From NCBI RefSeq assembly GCF_029227915.1, contig NC_079875.1, forward strand, positions 16,919,001 through 16,983,000: 64,000 nucleotides of DNA, given 5' to 3'. This DNA is from Hydractinia symbiolongicarpus. Lineage: Eukaryota; Cnidaria; Hydrozoa; Anthoathecata; Hydractiniidae. A program made the translations under genes and the position numbers. Shown here in pieces: positions 47,079-58,200 of the stretch (position 1 is its first letter; every line of letters begins with the position of its first letter). Under the pieces are notes generated by a model. The model saw only the letters and a list, made by a program, of their open reading frames with translations, was not told where the DNA came from and ran no database searches.

Positions 47079-48436
47079 CCGTTAAAAAGGGTCTTATATT
47101 AATACGGGATAGGTGAAGTTTTCGGTGAAATGTGTGTGTATGGGTTTGTCTCTTTTTTCGTCTTGCTGGTTCAATTTCGTAAAAAGTTTATGTTCATCGC
47201 TTGTCACTTCTCTCGAGGCGTACCAACTGATTATTAATTTTTTTTAGAAAGTTTCAGTTCTGTTTCTTTTTGTAGTTTGTAATTATTTTAAACGTACGTG
47301 AACAAGAAGAGAAGTAGTTTGTTTGGTGTTATGGTGTAGTCGTTATCGTTTTAATACATGTACGTTTGACTTCAACGGCCCCCTTGCTATAACTCGTGTT
47401 TCACCTTCTGTTTTGCTATTGTTTTTTTTGTCTTAGTTACTAAGAATCTTTTTACCTCAGAATGCGCTAAACCCTGTTTGTCTCGTTTGGTGGAAATAAG
47501 CTGAACCTTGTCTCGTTTACTAGAAAAATACAGAAATAGTTTTTTTTTCGTTTAATGGATGAACACTGAGCCTGTTTTACTAAGGTATAGATGAAATTTC
47601 TCTTGCTCATGTTATAAGTTCTATCACATGCAAACAAGAAAATGGTTCTCACTGTGTCTCTTCATATTAACACCTATATTTCTCGTTAATGGTGATTCAC
47701 ACCTACAGTTAAAACAATTAATTCTCTCACAATTAACTCTCTCACGCATCTCCACACGCGTTGTATATATCAATTATTGTATTTAGTGTATTTTCGTAGT
47801 TTTATTTTCGTCAACATGAAATATATTTATCCTTGTGGATGTGTTTATTGTTATCCTATAAAGACATCCTTGTTATCAGTCTCCTTTTCATCTTTGGTTC
47901 CAGTCCACTTCTCCGTCTATTTTAGGAGCAGTGTCGACTGCTTTAGTCGCTTCTTTATTTCCAGTCCCCTTTCCATCTCTGGTTTCAGTCCCCTTCTACA
48001 CCTATTTTGTGAACAGTGCTGATTGCTGAAATAACTGTCAGTTTCATAACGCAGCGGTTTTTAACACTTAAGAAAATTCAAACTGGGACGATGGTGACAA
48101 GAAACAACACTCTAGTATTCTGAAAAGTTAGGAAAATATTTACCACCGGTAAAACAACGTTCCAAAAAAGAAAAAAAAATTGTAATTAAAATGGTACGAC
48201 GTTTTTATATAACTGTGTGTAAACTTCTCGCCTGTGCCTGCGGTTGTTTCATGTTTTTTTAGCTAAAAATATTAAGACATGGTTACGGAAATGATAAAAC
48301 CCCTTCCTCTTTCCAGAATTCTTTAGGTCTAGTTAATTGTTTGTCCAGCGGTTGATACTTTAAATCAAGGTATGACATCTGCATATTGCCTTACGTTTTA
48401 TTGCAGTTTCTTTTTCTGTTGGTAATCTTAATCATC
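47079..48436. other. PAM 3' flank / intergenic
   Basis: Holds the 3' UTR. A diverged tandem duplication of about 85 bp lies at 47,877-48,026 (CAGTCTCCTTTTCATCTTTG versus CAGTCCCCTTTCCATCTCTG). No other gene recognised. Confidence 0.5.
47877..48030. repeat. Diverged tandem duplication of about 85 bp
   Basis: Two units starting at 47,877 and 47,962; each has two CAGTCYMCTT boxes and ends CAGTGYCGACTGCT or CAGTGCTGATTGCT. Confidence 0.7.
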
Positions 48437-48440
48437 TTAA

Positions 48441-48874
48441 GGGAAGAAAAGTTTGCGCAAGAAAAGGCTGCGAATTCATGGTCGAAAAAATCGTAAATTG
48501 CGAAATTAAAGATTGTGAATATGATATTTTGTCAAGAAATTGCGGTATTTAAAATTGAGAATTAAAACAATGATCTATTAATTTTTTCACGAAATCGCTT
48601 TATAATTTTTGTTTCTTTTGAAATTTCTTTCCATGCAAGTAGTTGAGAGAATTCCCCTGTAAACCTTATAGCAAAACAACAGCAGAAGTAGCTCTTCTTT
48701 TTCTTGGGATTGGACAAAATTAGATTGAAGATTTTACCTCTTTTCTAGGAATGGCAGAAAAATAATTGCGAATTTCGTAATTTTTCTAGGAATTGCGGAA
48801 GAAAAGATTGCAAATTTGGGCCAAATTCGCAATATTTTTCCCCGCAATCTTTTGTTGCGCAACAATTTCTTCTC
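48441..48874. mobile_element. 434-bp TTAA-flanked MITE
   Basis: TTAA at 48,437-48,440 and 48,875-48,878. The left terminus GGGAAGAAAAGTTTGCGCAA pairs with the right terminus TTGCGCAACAATTTCTTCTC over about 20 bp with a few mismatches. Inside, AATTGCGGA/GCGAAATT-like phrases repeat. No coding frame. A piggyBac-like target but different ends from the 37-kb MITE. Confidence 0.7.
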
Positions 48875-48879
48875 TTAAG

Positions 48880-51080
48880 GGTACATATATCATGCCAGGA
48901 AAAAACCCAACCCCGTCAGCTACCCAGGATGCTCGAAATACCGATCACCTGGCTATGTGCGATATCGATAATCTCAGGACCGGAATATGTACTACAGCAA
49001 ACCCGTGTTTTTTCCACGAGATACAACTACTCTTATATATTATTATTTCTTTGCACTACCCTTTACAACTTTAGGGGAGAAACGCAGGGGTATAATATTG
49101 TTGCAATGAAAGTTGCTTATATATATAAAATTGATAAGTATACCACATCTTTTTTAAACAATACCTAGTAATTATATTTTTTTTGATATTCGAGTTCCGT
49201 CCAAGCCCTGGAAACAAAGTTAAGTTTGTTTAACTGTTTTGTTTGTAAGCTAATATATATATATATTTATTTAATGAAACGCAGGATATGTTAGAAATGA
49301 ATTGAATAACAGCTTGATAGAATTTAAGAATCTTTTCACCGTAGTTGAATATATTTATATTTTCGTTTGCAAATTTTAATTTAAACACTTGGATTACTAT
49401 ATTTACCACTTTTGTTATGTCTCTCGATTTTAACGCAATGCTGACGAGAATCAAAAAGTCCTGAAATTGATGTGTTTAAATGAAAAAGTGAGTGTTATTG
49501 TTGTTTTATATCTCTATATTTGTTTTCATGAAGCATCGAGTCAAAAAGAATTGTAATAGATTGTTCTTATTTCATGGAAAAATCCAGACTCTCTTTGTTC
49601 TTAATTTTAAAAGATTAAACCTGAAGCTGTTCTTATTTTGTTTTTGTTTTTCTGCAAAATCTCAGTCTTTTATTCTTATAATTTGTTTTTATTCCTAAGA
49701 AAGAGTGTGAACGTCCTAGCCGACTTTTTAATTCACAGATTTTACGGCGTTCTAGCTAACTCTTGAAACTCACAGATTCTACGGCGTCCTAGCCAACTCT
49801 GTGAGTTCACATTAATTTAAAAAGCAATGTAAAACATAAAGTGGCAGAAATAAACCAGTGTCGTCCCCAGGGTCTTGTGGCCCCTGAGCCGTTATTACCC
49901 GCTATCAACTTCATCAACAAGGCAAAATGCCCTGGGAACGAGGTTTAAATAAGCCATCTGGTGTTCTTGGTATTTGACGGAAGCATACGTATGACTATGG
50001 CGAAAGTAAAATTGTTTTGGCTAGAAACCATTATTAAAAGTGTAACACTCACCCGACGAGCTTTTTTAATAACTGTTTCTATTGACGTTCAACAAAATGT
50101 ATAAAAAATGGAAGGAGACATGCATTGTTTAAGGTTATTAACTTAATTTTTTTTTTATAAACAAACAATTTTGAGATTATCTAAAAGCACTTGTCTATTA
50201 TAAAACATGTCTTATCTTAACCTCCAGAGACATGAGATTGGGATATAACAACACAATTCGATAAGACAATTTATATGATAAATAAAAATTCTTAAATGAC
50301 CTCATTAAAGAGAAGTTTATAACCTTCTGTGAAGTGGACGTTTCATCGTTAAATCTTCCTTGTTGTTTTCTTCTTGAATTTTATGAAAAGTAGTGTAACC
50401 AAGGAAAGATGTGGTTGTATACTGTTAGTTTTTAGTGGATTACTCCATATTTTTACAAAGTGTATAGATATATTTTAATTGTAATACATTGCAAGATTTT
50501 TGTATTTCGACTTTAGTCCGCAGCAAGAGCTGCTATAAAGTTTGTATGTGCGGTGTATCTAAAATGCGTTCGACCACATATTGTGAAATCAGTTGCTATA
50601 TTTGTAAAGGAAACTTAAAAGTATGGTTGAAAAAAAAATTTCCAGCGTTAATAACTGTTAAGGTGAATGGTAGTTATGTCAATATTATTTGTAGTAAAGA
50701 AGAACTGAGAAAATACTTCAAAGTATTTTTATCCATTTTTTTTGCCGCAATGATGATGTCACATCTGGGGGTGGGGGAAATTATCTGACTAGAATTTATC
50801 ATGTGGCTTGGATTGTATAATGTTTTAGGAACGTTTGACCATAATGTTGCTTTCCTCTAATTTAGTTAACTATGGAAAAGTCTTGTGAAGAGAATTCCTT
50901 TTGTACCAAATCTTTTACCCCAAAAATATTTTGGTTGTCAGCTACGGCCAAAAAAGTTCGTCTATAGGCATTTGAAATGCTCAGGATGTTAAGACGAGAG
51001 TTACCCAGGGTTCCTTCCTTTTTATCGATACGACGTTACGTCTGTTAAACGAAATAAGACAGAGGATCCTGGGAAGAAGG
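48880..51080. other. Intergenic stretch upstream of the claudin-like gene
   Basis: A 37-bp tandem repeat lies at 49,712-49,815. A plus frame of 99 codons at 50,489-50,788 is rich in Cys but has no recognised family and is likely chance. Otherwise AT-rich. Confidence 0.5.
49712..49815. repeat. 37-bp tandem repeat, about 2.8 copies
   Basis: Units start at 49,712, 49,748 and 49,785: CGTYCTAGCYRACTC or CGTCCTAGCCGACTT, then an AACTCACAGATTYTACGG stretch. The last unit is partial. Confidence 0.8.
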
Positions 51081-51338
51081 TTGCTGTACAAGTGGGTTAT
51101 TGAATATCTAAACACTTGGATTGACTCTATAGTTCTAATGAAAATTCCAGGTGCTCTTTACTCCTCCTCTAAACAAATTACAAAATCCACTTTTGAAAAT
51201 AAGGAGAAGAGAGCTAAAAGATTTCGAATTACCATAGTAACACAATTTTTTTTTAAAAGAAAAAAGTTATCTAAACAGATGTCCATTTCTTTTTATAAAT
51301 TTTCACAGACAAAGAATTTAAAAGTTAATCAGAAGGAA

Positions 51339-51392
51339 AAAAGAGAGAGAGAAAAACAAGAAGAAGAAGAAGAGAAAAGAAGAAGAAGAAAA
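51339..51392. repeat. Purine-only GAA-rich tract directly before a start codon
   Basis: GGAAAAAAGAGAGAGAGAAAAACAAGAAG and onward (one C) runs up to AACATGG. It lies in the 5' UTR of the claudin-like gene, next to its ATG at 51,394. Confidence 0.8.
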
Positions 51393-51393
51393 C

Positions 51394-52864
51394 ATGGTTA
51401 TGATTACCACAGCTATTAAACTTGTAATTGCGGAAGCTATTTTTTTGTTTTTATGTCTGGCATGTTTCGCGACCTCCTTAGCTAGTAATGTTTGGTGGTT
51501 ATCAAACACAGCGGACAAGAAAACAACGTTGGGGTTATGGAAAACTTGTGTTGAAATGCATGACACCACAAACTGCAGTAATAGGAAAAACATCTTATCT
51601 TTTAAAGACGAAAGAGGTATTTTTTAGTCTCGTTACCATGCTATTTTGCTTTTATTATGTTGATAGCCCGTTATAAGAACTCTAAGTAAGGTAAGAAGGA
51701 CCTGGGAATGGGTACTTTTCGAATTAGGAGAAATTTTGTATCCGTTTGTAGCGCCTGTTGCCTTGCCAGGAGGACGGGAGGCAACAGGCGCTGGAAACCA
51801 TTTTGCAAGGTTGATGGCATATTTTTAAGAGCTAATGGGCGGGAATATTAATATTGCTAACTATTTCAAGGTCAAATAAGATTTGTTTCGTAAAAAATGT
51901 ATTTTGGTATCCATTTCTTCAGCAACGATCAGAAATTATCCTGATGTTCTTTTGTTGTGTGTCTATTTAGGAGGTGATCCCATCATTCTGTGTTTGGTAT
52001 TGTCCATATTCTTTACTCTTCTTACCGTCGATATTTCGTTTGGTATGGTCTGTTGTTGCAAAAAAAGCCTGCATTTATGGCAAAGGTGTGTAAAATGGAA
52101 TGCTGTGCTTGGTATAATAGCAGGTATGTTTGAGCGCAGTCTCATTTCTTAAAAGTCTGTAAAAACGAATTTAGGAAAGGAAGCCTGGGAATGAGAATAA
52201 ACTTCGGCGCGAATATTTGGTAAAAATATTTGTAAAAATAATATTTTGCTGTCGTTTTTATAAATATTTTTAATTAATAACTAATTAATAAATGAATACA
52301 GCTACCTCGTCGCCAGGGCTTCTATGTTTCATTTAAATCGGGATAACACCTAAAAATTGTTAAATAAAACTGGAAAAGAAGAAAACCTGTTGCAAAATAA
52401 AATTTTAGCCAATATAGTACAGTACAGTCAACACACCTAGTTCTGCCAACTCTATTTTTTGTAGGACACAACAACACAAAATCGTTTTGTTGAAATCAGA
52501 TCCTTTTCCCCAGGACTTCTTAGAGTTTTTTAAATCAAGGGGCGAAATTAGAGCTCAATAGTTATAAGCCGAGTTAATCGGAAAGTACATAAACACGGAT
52601 CCTGATTGGCTAATTTATATTTTTGTTTTAGTTATACGGATTTTGATTGGCTAATTTACATTTTTTGTTTTAGTTATTTCTTCCGTGGACGCCATGCTGT
52701 ATTCAGAGTTTGAATTTAAAAAACTTTTGCAAAAAGGAGAACGCGGTTGGTCGTATATGGTTGCTTTGGCGGGAACTGGTCTGCAAATGATAGGTTATGT
52801 TCTCTTGTTCTGCCAACTATGCATCAAAACATATATGCCTATTGATCGAATGCATGCATGGTAG
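51394..52864 (+). CDS. Claudin/PMP22-superfamily four-transmembrane protein
   Basis: Three exons: 51,394-51,616, 51,971-52,123 and 52,674-52,864, 188 residues. Four hydrophobic helices: AEAIFLFLCLACFATSLA (TM1), IILCLVLSIFFTLLTVD (TM2), AVLGIIAVISSVDAML (TM3), MVALAGTGLQMIGYVLLFCQ (TM4). The first extracellular loop has the family signature W..(GLW)..C..C: VWWLS, then LGLWKTC, then TTNC. Splice joins: AGAG/GTATTT with TATTTAG/GA, GCAG/GTATGT with TTTTAG/TT, phase 1 each. The C terminus is short (CIKTYMPIDRMHAW) with no clear PDZ-binding end. Claudin-type proteins shape cell junctions; PMP22/EMP relatives act in membranes more widely. Which branch this belongs to cannot be told from sequence alone. 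AATAAA lies 77 bp after the stop. The start ATG follows a purine tract; an in-frame ATG is also at codon 3. Confidence 0.85.
52588..52677 (+). repeat. Tandemly duplicated splice acceptor region (42-bp period)
   Basis: ACGGATYYTGATTGGCTAAT, then TTAYATTTTTGTTTTAGTTA, is present twice. The two TTTTAG acceptors end at 52,631 and 52,673, 42 bp apart, so phase is kept. Use of the upstream site would read IRILIG and then a TAA stop. Confidence 0.85.
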
Positions 52865-52940
52865 CATTTCTCAACGTGTTGACATCGTAACGATCCAGAT
52901 AAAAAAACAAAATTCCGGTTTTTATTCACGCTTGGTAGTA

Positions 52941-52946
52941 AATAAA
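52941..52946 (+). terminator. Polyadenylation signal AATAAA of the claudin-like gene
   Basis: AATAAA 77 bp downstream of the TAG stop at 52,862-52,864. Confidence 0.55.
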
Positions 52947-53907
52947 CGCCTACTGTCTTTTGACCCACGAGCTTGAGAAGTCGTCGAATGGAAATCAAAA
53001 ACGAAAAGTGATCTGACAATTGTATTTTGGACAGTTTTTACATACTTTTTTTTAGTATAAGATTTTTCAAAACAAATAATAATTGTGCTATATTAAATAT
53101 ATATTTTTCTATTCTGTATCTTAACTTACATGTTTATGCGTACCGTTAAAATCATGTAGTACTCTTCTATAAAAATATATATATAAACACACTTAGAAAT
53201 TCATAGAAAAACTCCGACATTATCTACATTGTTTTAATAAACACGCGCTTTTCTTGGTTTGTGGGCGCACTAAACAAAACGATGTTTACAGCATCCAATC
53301 CAACCTCGTCCCAAAGGCATTCTGTATCTTTGTATCGCCTTCCTGAATGTTAAGATGCAAGATGTCCTGGGCACGAGGTTTTATTACATTCCTAGGAGAA
53401 AGGAATATGATCATGTGAAATGTGTTAAGGCTGGTTTCCACTTTAACAAAATTGGTTAAATACATCGAGAGAAAGTAGGAAGTACTTCTACTTTCGCATC
53501 TCGACGTCAATAGATTCGATCAATTTTTACCCGCCTTTATTACGAAAATAATATTTTTAAAAGGCGATTTATTTTGTGCTGCGAGATTAAACAATTGAAT
53601 TTTATACAACAAAATTCGCCGACTTTTTGAAAAAATGACTAAATTCAACTTTTCACCCAGTTTTAAAACTCTGAATTTTCCACATTTTTCTGGTCACACT
53701 TTCAAGGACTTTTTCGTTCAAATACAAAACCAACTAAATGCACCATTGTGTCAATAATAAACTCTATGTTGGCAAAATCAATAAATACTTTTAATTGTTC
53801 TCTTTTTTTTGAGAATGTACTTAAATATTGGCGCACAAATAGAGAAAGAGAGACAACAGGGCCAGGGATCAAGGTTAAACAAATCGTTATTTAAAAAAAT
53901 AAAGAGG

Positions 53908-55123
53908 CTACAGAGAAGATTTTGGAATGTACTGTTCCGCATGACTCCCTGCTAACAAGTCATCAATCTCAGTAGCACTAAAACCCTCCTCTGTCAATAT
54001 TTCCACTGTATGTTCACCCATACATGGATCTCGACGATGCTTCGATATCCCAGGCGTTCTCGAAAGCATCGGAGCAGGACATGGCTCAAAACCACCCTTT
54101 GAATTTTTCATATAAGTTTTGTTTTGTACGTTGTGTGGATGTATATGAGCTTCGTCCAAGGTTAGTACCGGTGTAACACAAGCATCAACGTTTTCAAAGA
54201 TGGCCACCCATTCAGCTTGAGTTTTTGTTTTAAATCGCTTCGCAATTAACTGCTTCATGCTTGGCCACTGTTCGAGATTAAATTGGTCGGCAAGAATGTC
54301 ATCCATTTCCAATCCTGAGACGAATTATAAAAAAACATCATTTAAAATTATGTAAGCAGCAACTTCGTTCCTAGGACCTGTTGGTTTTCGCATTTCTTTG
54401 AAACCCTTGTTTAGGTTCACACCTATAGACAACAGTCTACAGAACCTGGGAACAAAAAAAATTTCCCGCACAACTAACTTCTGACTCCTTTCATATCCAA
54501 AAATCAGATTTTCTCGAAGCGAATCAGACGGCAAACTCGCTGGCAAAATAGATCTGAGAATGCATAGTTTCGTTTGTTTTGATATTGCTTGAAGAAATAC
54601 GCTTCGCTGAAAAGTAAATGCGGTACCTACATTTTCGCGGGGGAATAGTTCGTTATAAACTCCTAACCAAACAAATCGTGATCATTAGTCTTTTTTTTTC
54701 TTCTTTCGGTTTTCATGCCCAAAAAACTTTTTTGGTGTTATTCAAATAAAGTCTTTTACCTTTTACAAACTGTTGATAGAACTTAGTCTCGATTGCACCC
54801 ACAGCCATGTATCTTCCATCTTTCGTTTCGTACGTCTCGTAAAAAGGCGCACCGCTATCGAGTACGTTTTCACCACGATCTCCAAACCAAATGCCAATAT
54901 CTTGAGAACGTTGCAAGAATGAGGAAACATAAGCAGCTCCCTCTGTCTAATGTGGAACAAAAAATGGTAATGGTCACTTAAAAAGCAATTACGGAGGAGA
55001 ATGAGGAACACCATTACAAAACTACTAGTCGTTAGCCCGTGGAAAATCCACGGGTTCGCCCGTCCTTTTTATACAGCATTGCATGCGTATCGCTTCTCGC
55101 GCAGCTAAGGTACCATTTTGCGC

Positions 55124-55209
<86 letters not shown>

Positions 55210-55210
55210 A

Positions 55211-55261
<51 letters not shown>

Positions 55262-58200
55262 TAGACGTATACGGGTATTTTAATAGAGATGACTCCTGTC
55301 ACATTTGGACATGCACAAACACTTTGATAACGCATCGAATGTAATTGTAACAATAGCCGTCGGAGAAATCAACGGAATATCGCCCGTTAATAGTCGCTCT
55401 TACCATTTTTGGTTCACACAGAGTTTCTATACAATAATTCGCTATAACAATACAAAAAAGCGTAGCTACGAGCAATGACATTTAAATACAGCCACACTTA
55501 TCAAAAACAAGCGCCTGTGATAACTACATAACGCCGAAAATGATAGCTTAGAAAACTTACAATAGACGCTTCAACGACTTGACCTTTACCCGATAAAGTT
55601 CTTTCGAATAAGGCGAGCAAAATACCAAGTACGGCTACCATACTACCACCTGCAAAATCTCCAAGCAGATTGATCGGCGGAAAAGGATTCATACCTACAC
55701 AAATGTGAGCTAGTTTCTATAGTAACAAGAAAATAAAAAGGATTTATTTTCTTAATGCGCAAGTAACTACAAAAACAATCGTTTTTGGATCAACATCATC
55801 AGACTCATTCTGATGTGTTTACTCTTTACCTGACTCGCAAATACTTAAGTATTTCAAAGTAAGCATATTAGCTATAGCAAGGAGGTTTAGAAAGAGAAGG
55901 TGGGGCATCTAAGCGATGTCCATTTAAACCTCCTTGAGTAAACAAATCAAACAATAAAACTACCTTTTCTCCCTAGCATTGATAAGACACCGGACATCGC
56001 AAGAAAATTTATATCATGCCCAGCTCTGTTTGAATGTAATCCTTTTGAACCGAAACCTAAATATAAAATAAATTTCATAAAAATAACTTTCGCGAATGGC
56101 CTGACAACGAGGATTTTTAGATGTAAGGATTTTTAATCCCATTGCTCCAAGTTATCGACGCCAAACAATGTCATCATTATTTGCTTCTCAAGAAAAAGAG
56201 AAAAAAAGATCTTATAACAGAGGCATCATATATGTTGATGTTCGCAGAAAAAAGAAATAAAACAAAGGGAGAAGTTGTAGCGTGGCTGAAACGCAAAATT
56301 TCGTTTAGTTTGGTGTGTTCGGCAATTTTATGTTTACGTGGTTCCGGAAGATTTTCTGTCCGTAGTATGCGACGACGACGTGCTGATTACAAATGGGTTG
56401 GCTATTATCCGAGAAAATTAAACTGTTAATCGATATTTTAGTTTCTGTTGTGTCGTTATAATAATGTCAACTTTTAATGTTTACGTATAACGTCTACGTT
56501 CTGTAGTGTTACACTGTAAAACAATAATTTAGTTAATACACGTGAGCCGGACGGCTAAAGGCCTATCTTCACAATTTAAGGCATTTTTACAGGAATAAAC
56601 TTTCGCGATCAAGCTTTTTCAGAATTTCAGAAGTTTTCTCGAAGAAAAAAAATTCCCGATGAATAACTTTCCTGACTGACTACTTTATTACCTGTATTGA
56701 CTGCAAACAAACGAAATGGGATTACTTTAATTATTTTTGCTACTCCTAATAAAAAATTTCATCTGTTGACAAAGAAAATAATTGTAGCAATAAATGATTA
56801 AATCAAACAACCTCGTCCCAGAGCTCTTCTACACTTGCCTACAAATTTTAATGAGGATTTAAGTTGGCGACGAGGAAAAATAACTTTTTTTTAGTAAATT
56901 TGGCATGGACAGAAAATACTCTAAATTTCGTATGGGTTTTATTTGGTGGAGCTGATTTGTTTTGTTTTGTTATTTCTTGTATATACGCTCTCGAAGTTTA
57001 TAAATGAAAATTAGAAGTAAAACGTAAAAATGCTTTTGAATTTAATTTGGTGACGTATCCCAGAAAAAAATAATTTTTGCGTAGATTTAGTTTGGCGATA
57101 GAAAATAAAGATAATTACTGGCGTGAACTTAATTTGGCGATTTTATTTATTTTAAAAAATTGTCAATGTCGCCAAATTTGTACAAATAATGTAATTTTTG
57201 GAGCCGCCTCATATCACCAGAATATCATATCATAAGCGCAAAAAAGGGCAACCTTGCAAATCAAAAAGACTAAAAAAATATGATGTACAATATGGAGGAA
57301 AATTTTTCGTTGGATATAGTGATTAGAACAATATAATTTTTTTTCTCTGCAAAGAAAAGTTAGCAACGATGCGCGACTGATTTTGTGTACAGTGGAACCT
57401 CTAATAGCGGCCACTTTGGGGGATCCAGCTTAGTGGCCGTTGCATTAGAGGTGACCGATGTATGAACATCCTTTATTTTATCAAAAAGTCTGGTCGTGGG
57501 AGGGGCTCAAAGAATGATTTTAAAACAATACTATATACAAGCTCTATTGTTTTAATTATTTTTAAGAAAAATGTCAATGAAAAACCTTGCAAACGAGGTT
57601 GCACCTAAATTGGGTGCAATCTCGTTTTCAGCATCATTTTTCTTTTTTTATATTGGGGACACAAAGGCTCCATTGTAAAAAAAAGGTGAGGGGTTCTAAA
57701 AACAAAATTGTGGGTTCACACTGTCTGCATATGTGCAATAACTTTAATAAAATAAATTTAAGCGAGACTTTAATTTTGTGATTTCACAAATAAAATTTTC
57801 AAATTTTTTTAGCTTTCATTTACTTTATATATTTAGGATTTAGTGACAATGGAAAATTTCAAAATATTTATGAATGACAAAATACTATTATATATAAATT
57901 TGCATGTTTTAATTGTAGTACGTAAGTTTACGACTTTTTATGGAATATATAGATGGAAGGCGAATGATGGAACTGATAATTTAATTCTAACGAAAATTTA
58001 TTCCAATATACGTAATTTTTTGTCATTTTGTCAGCATTTTTCGTGGTATTTTAATCTTGTTAATATCTTGAATTGCAAGCGAAAAAGTCCAAATTCACAT
58101 AAGGTTTGCAAAAATGCTTTCAGATTATTTACCTCAAATACATATGTGCATATTACTATCCCTAAAGATTTTTTACATGTCTAAACTACATGCTGTCACA

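Noticed and set aside
49712-49815. CRISPR-like array
   Set aside because: A contiguous 37-bp tandem repeat without unique spacers, in a eukaryotic genome.
50489-50788. Cys-rich 99-codon plus frame upstream of the claudin-like gene
   Set aside because: No signal peptide, no repeated cysteine spacing and no exon partners seen; likely chance.
55039-55353. Open frames of 66-101 codons on both strands with Thr-Asp-Arg-Gln or Cys-Leu-Ser-Val repeats
   Set aside because: They are the (GACA)n microsatellite read in several frames inside an AMACR intron.
57843-58184. 113-codon plus frame in AMACR intron 1
   Set aside because: No recognisable domain or splice partners; AT-rich random frame.
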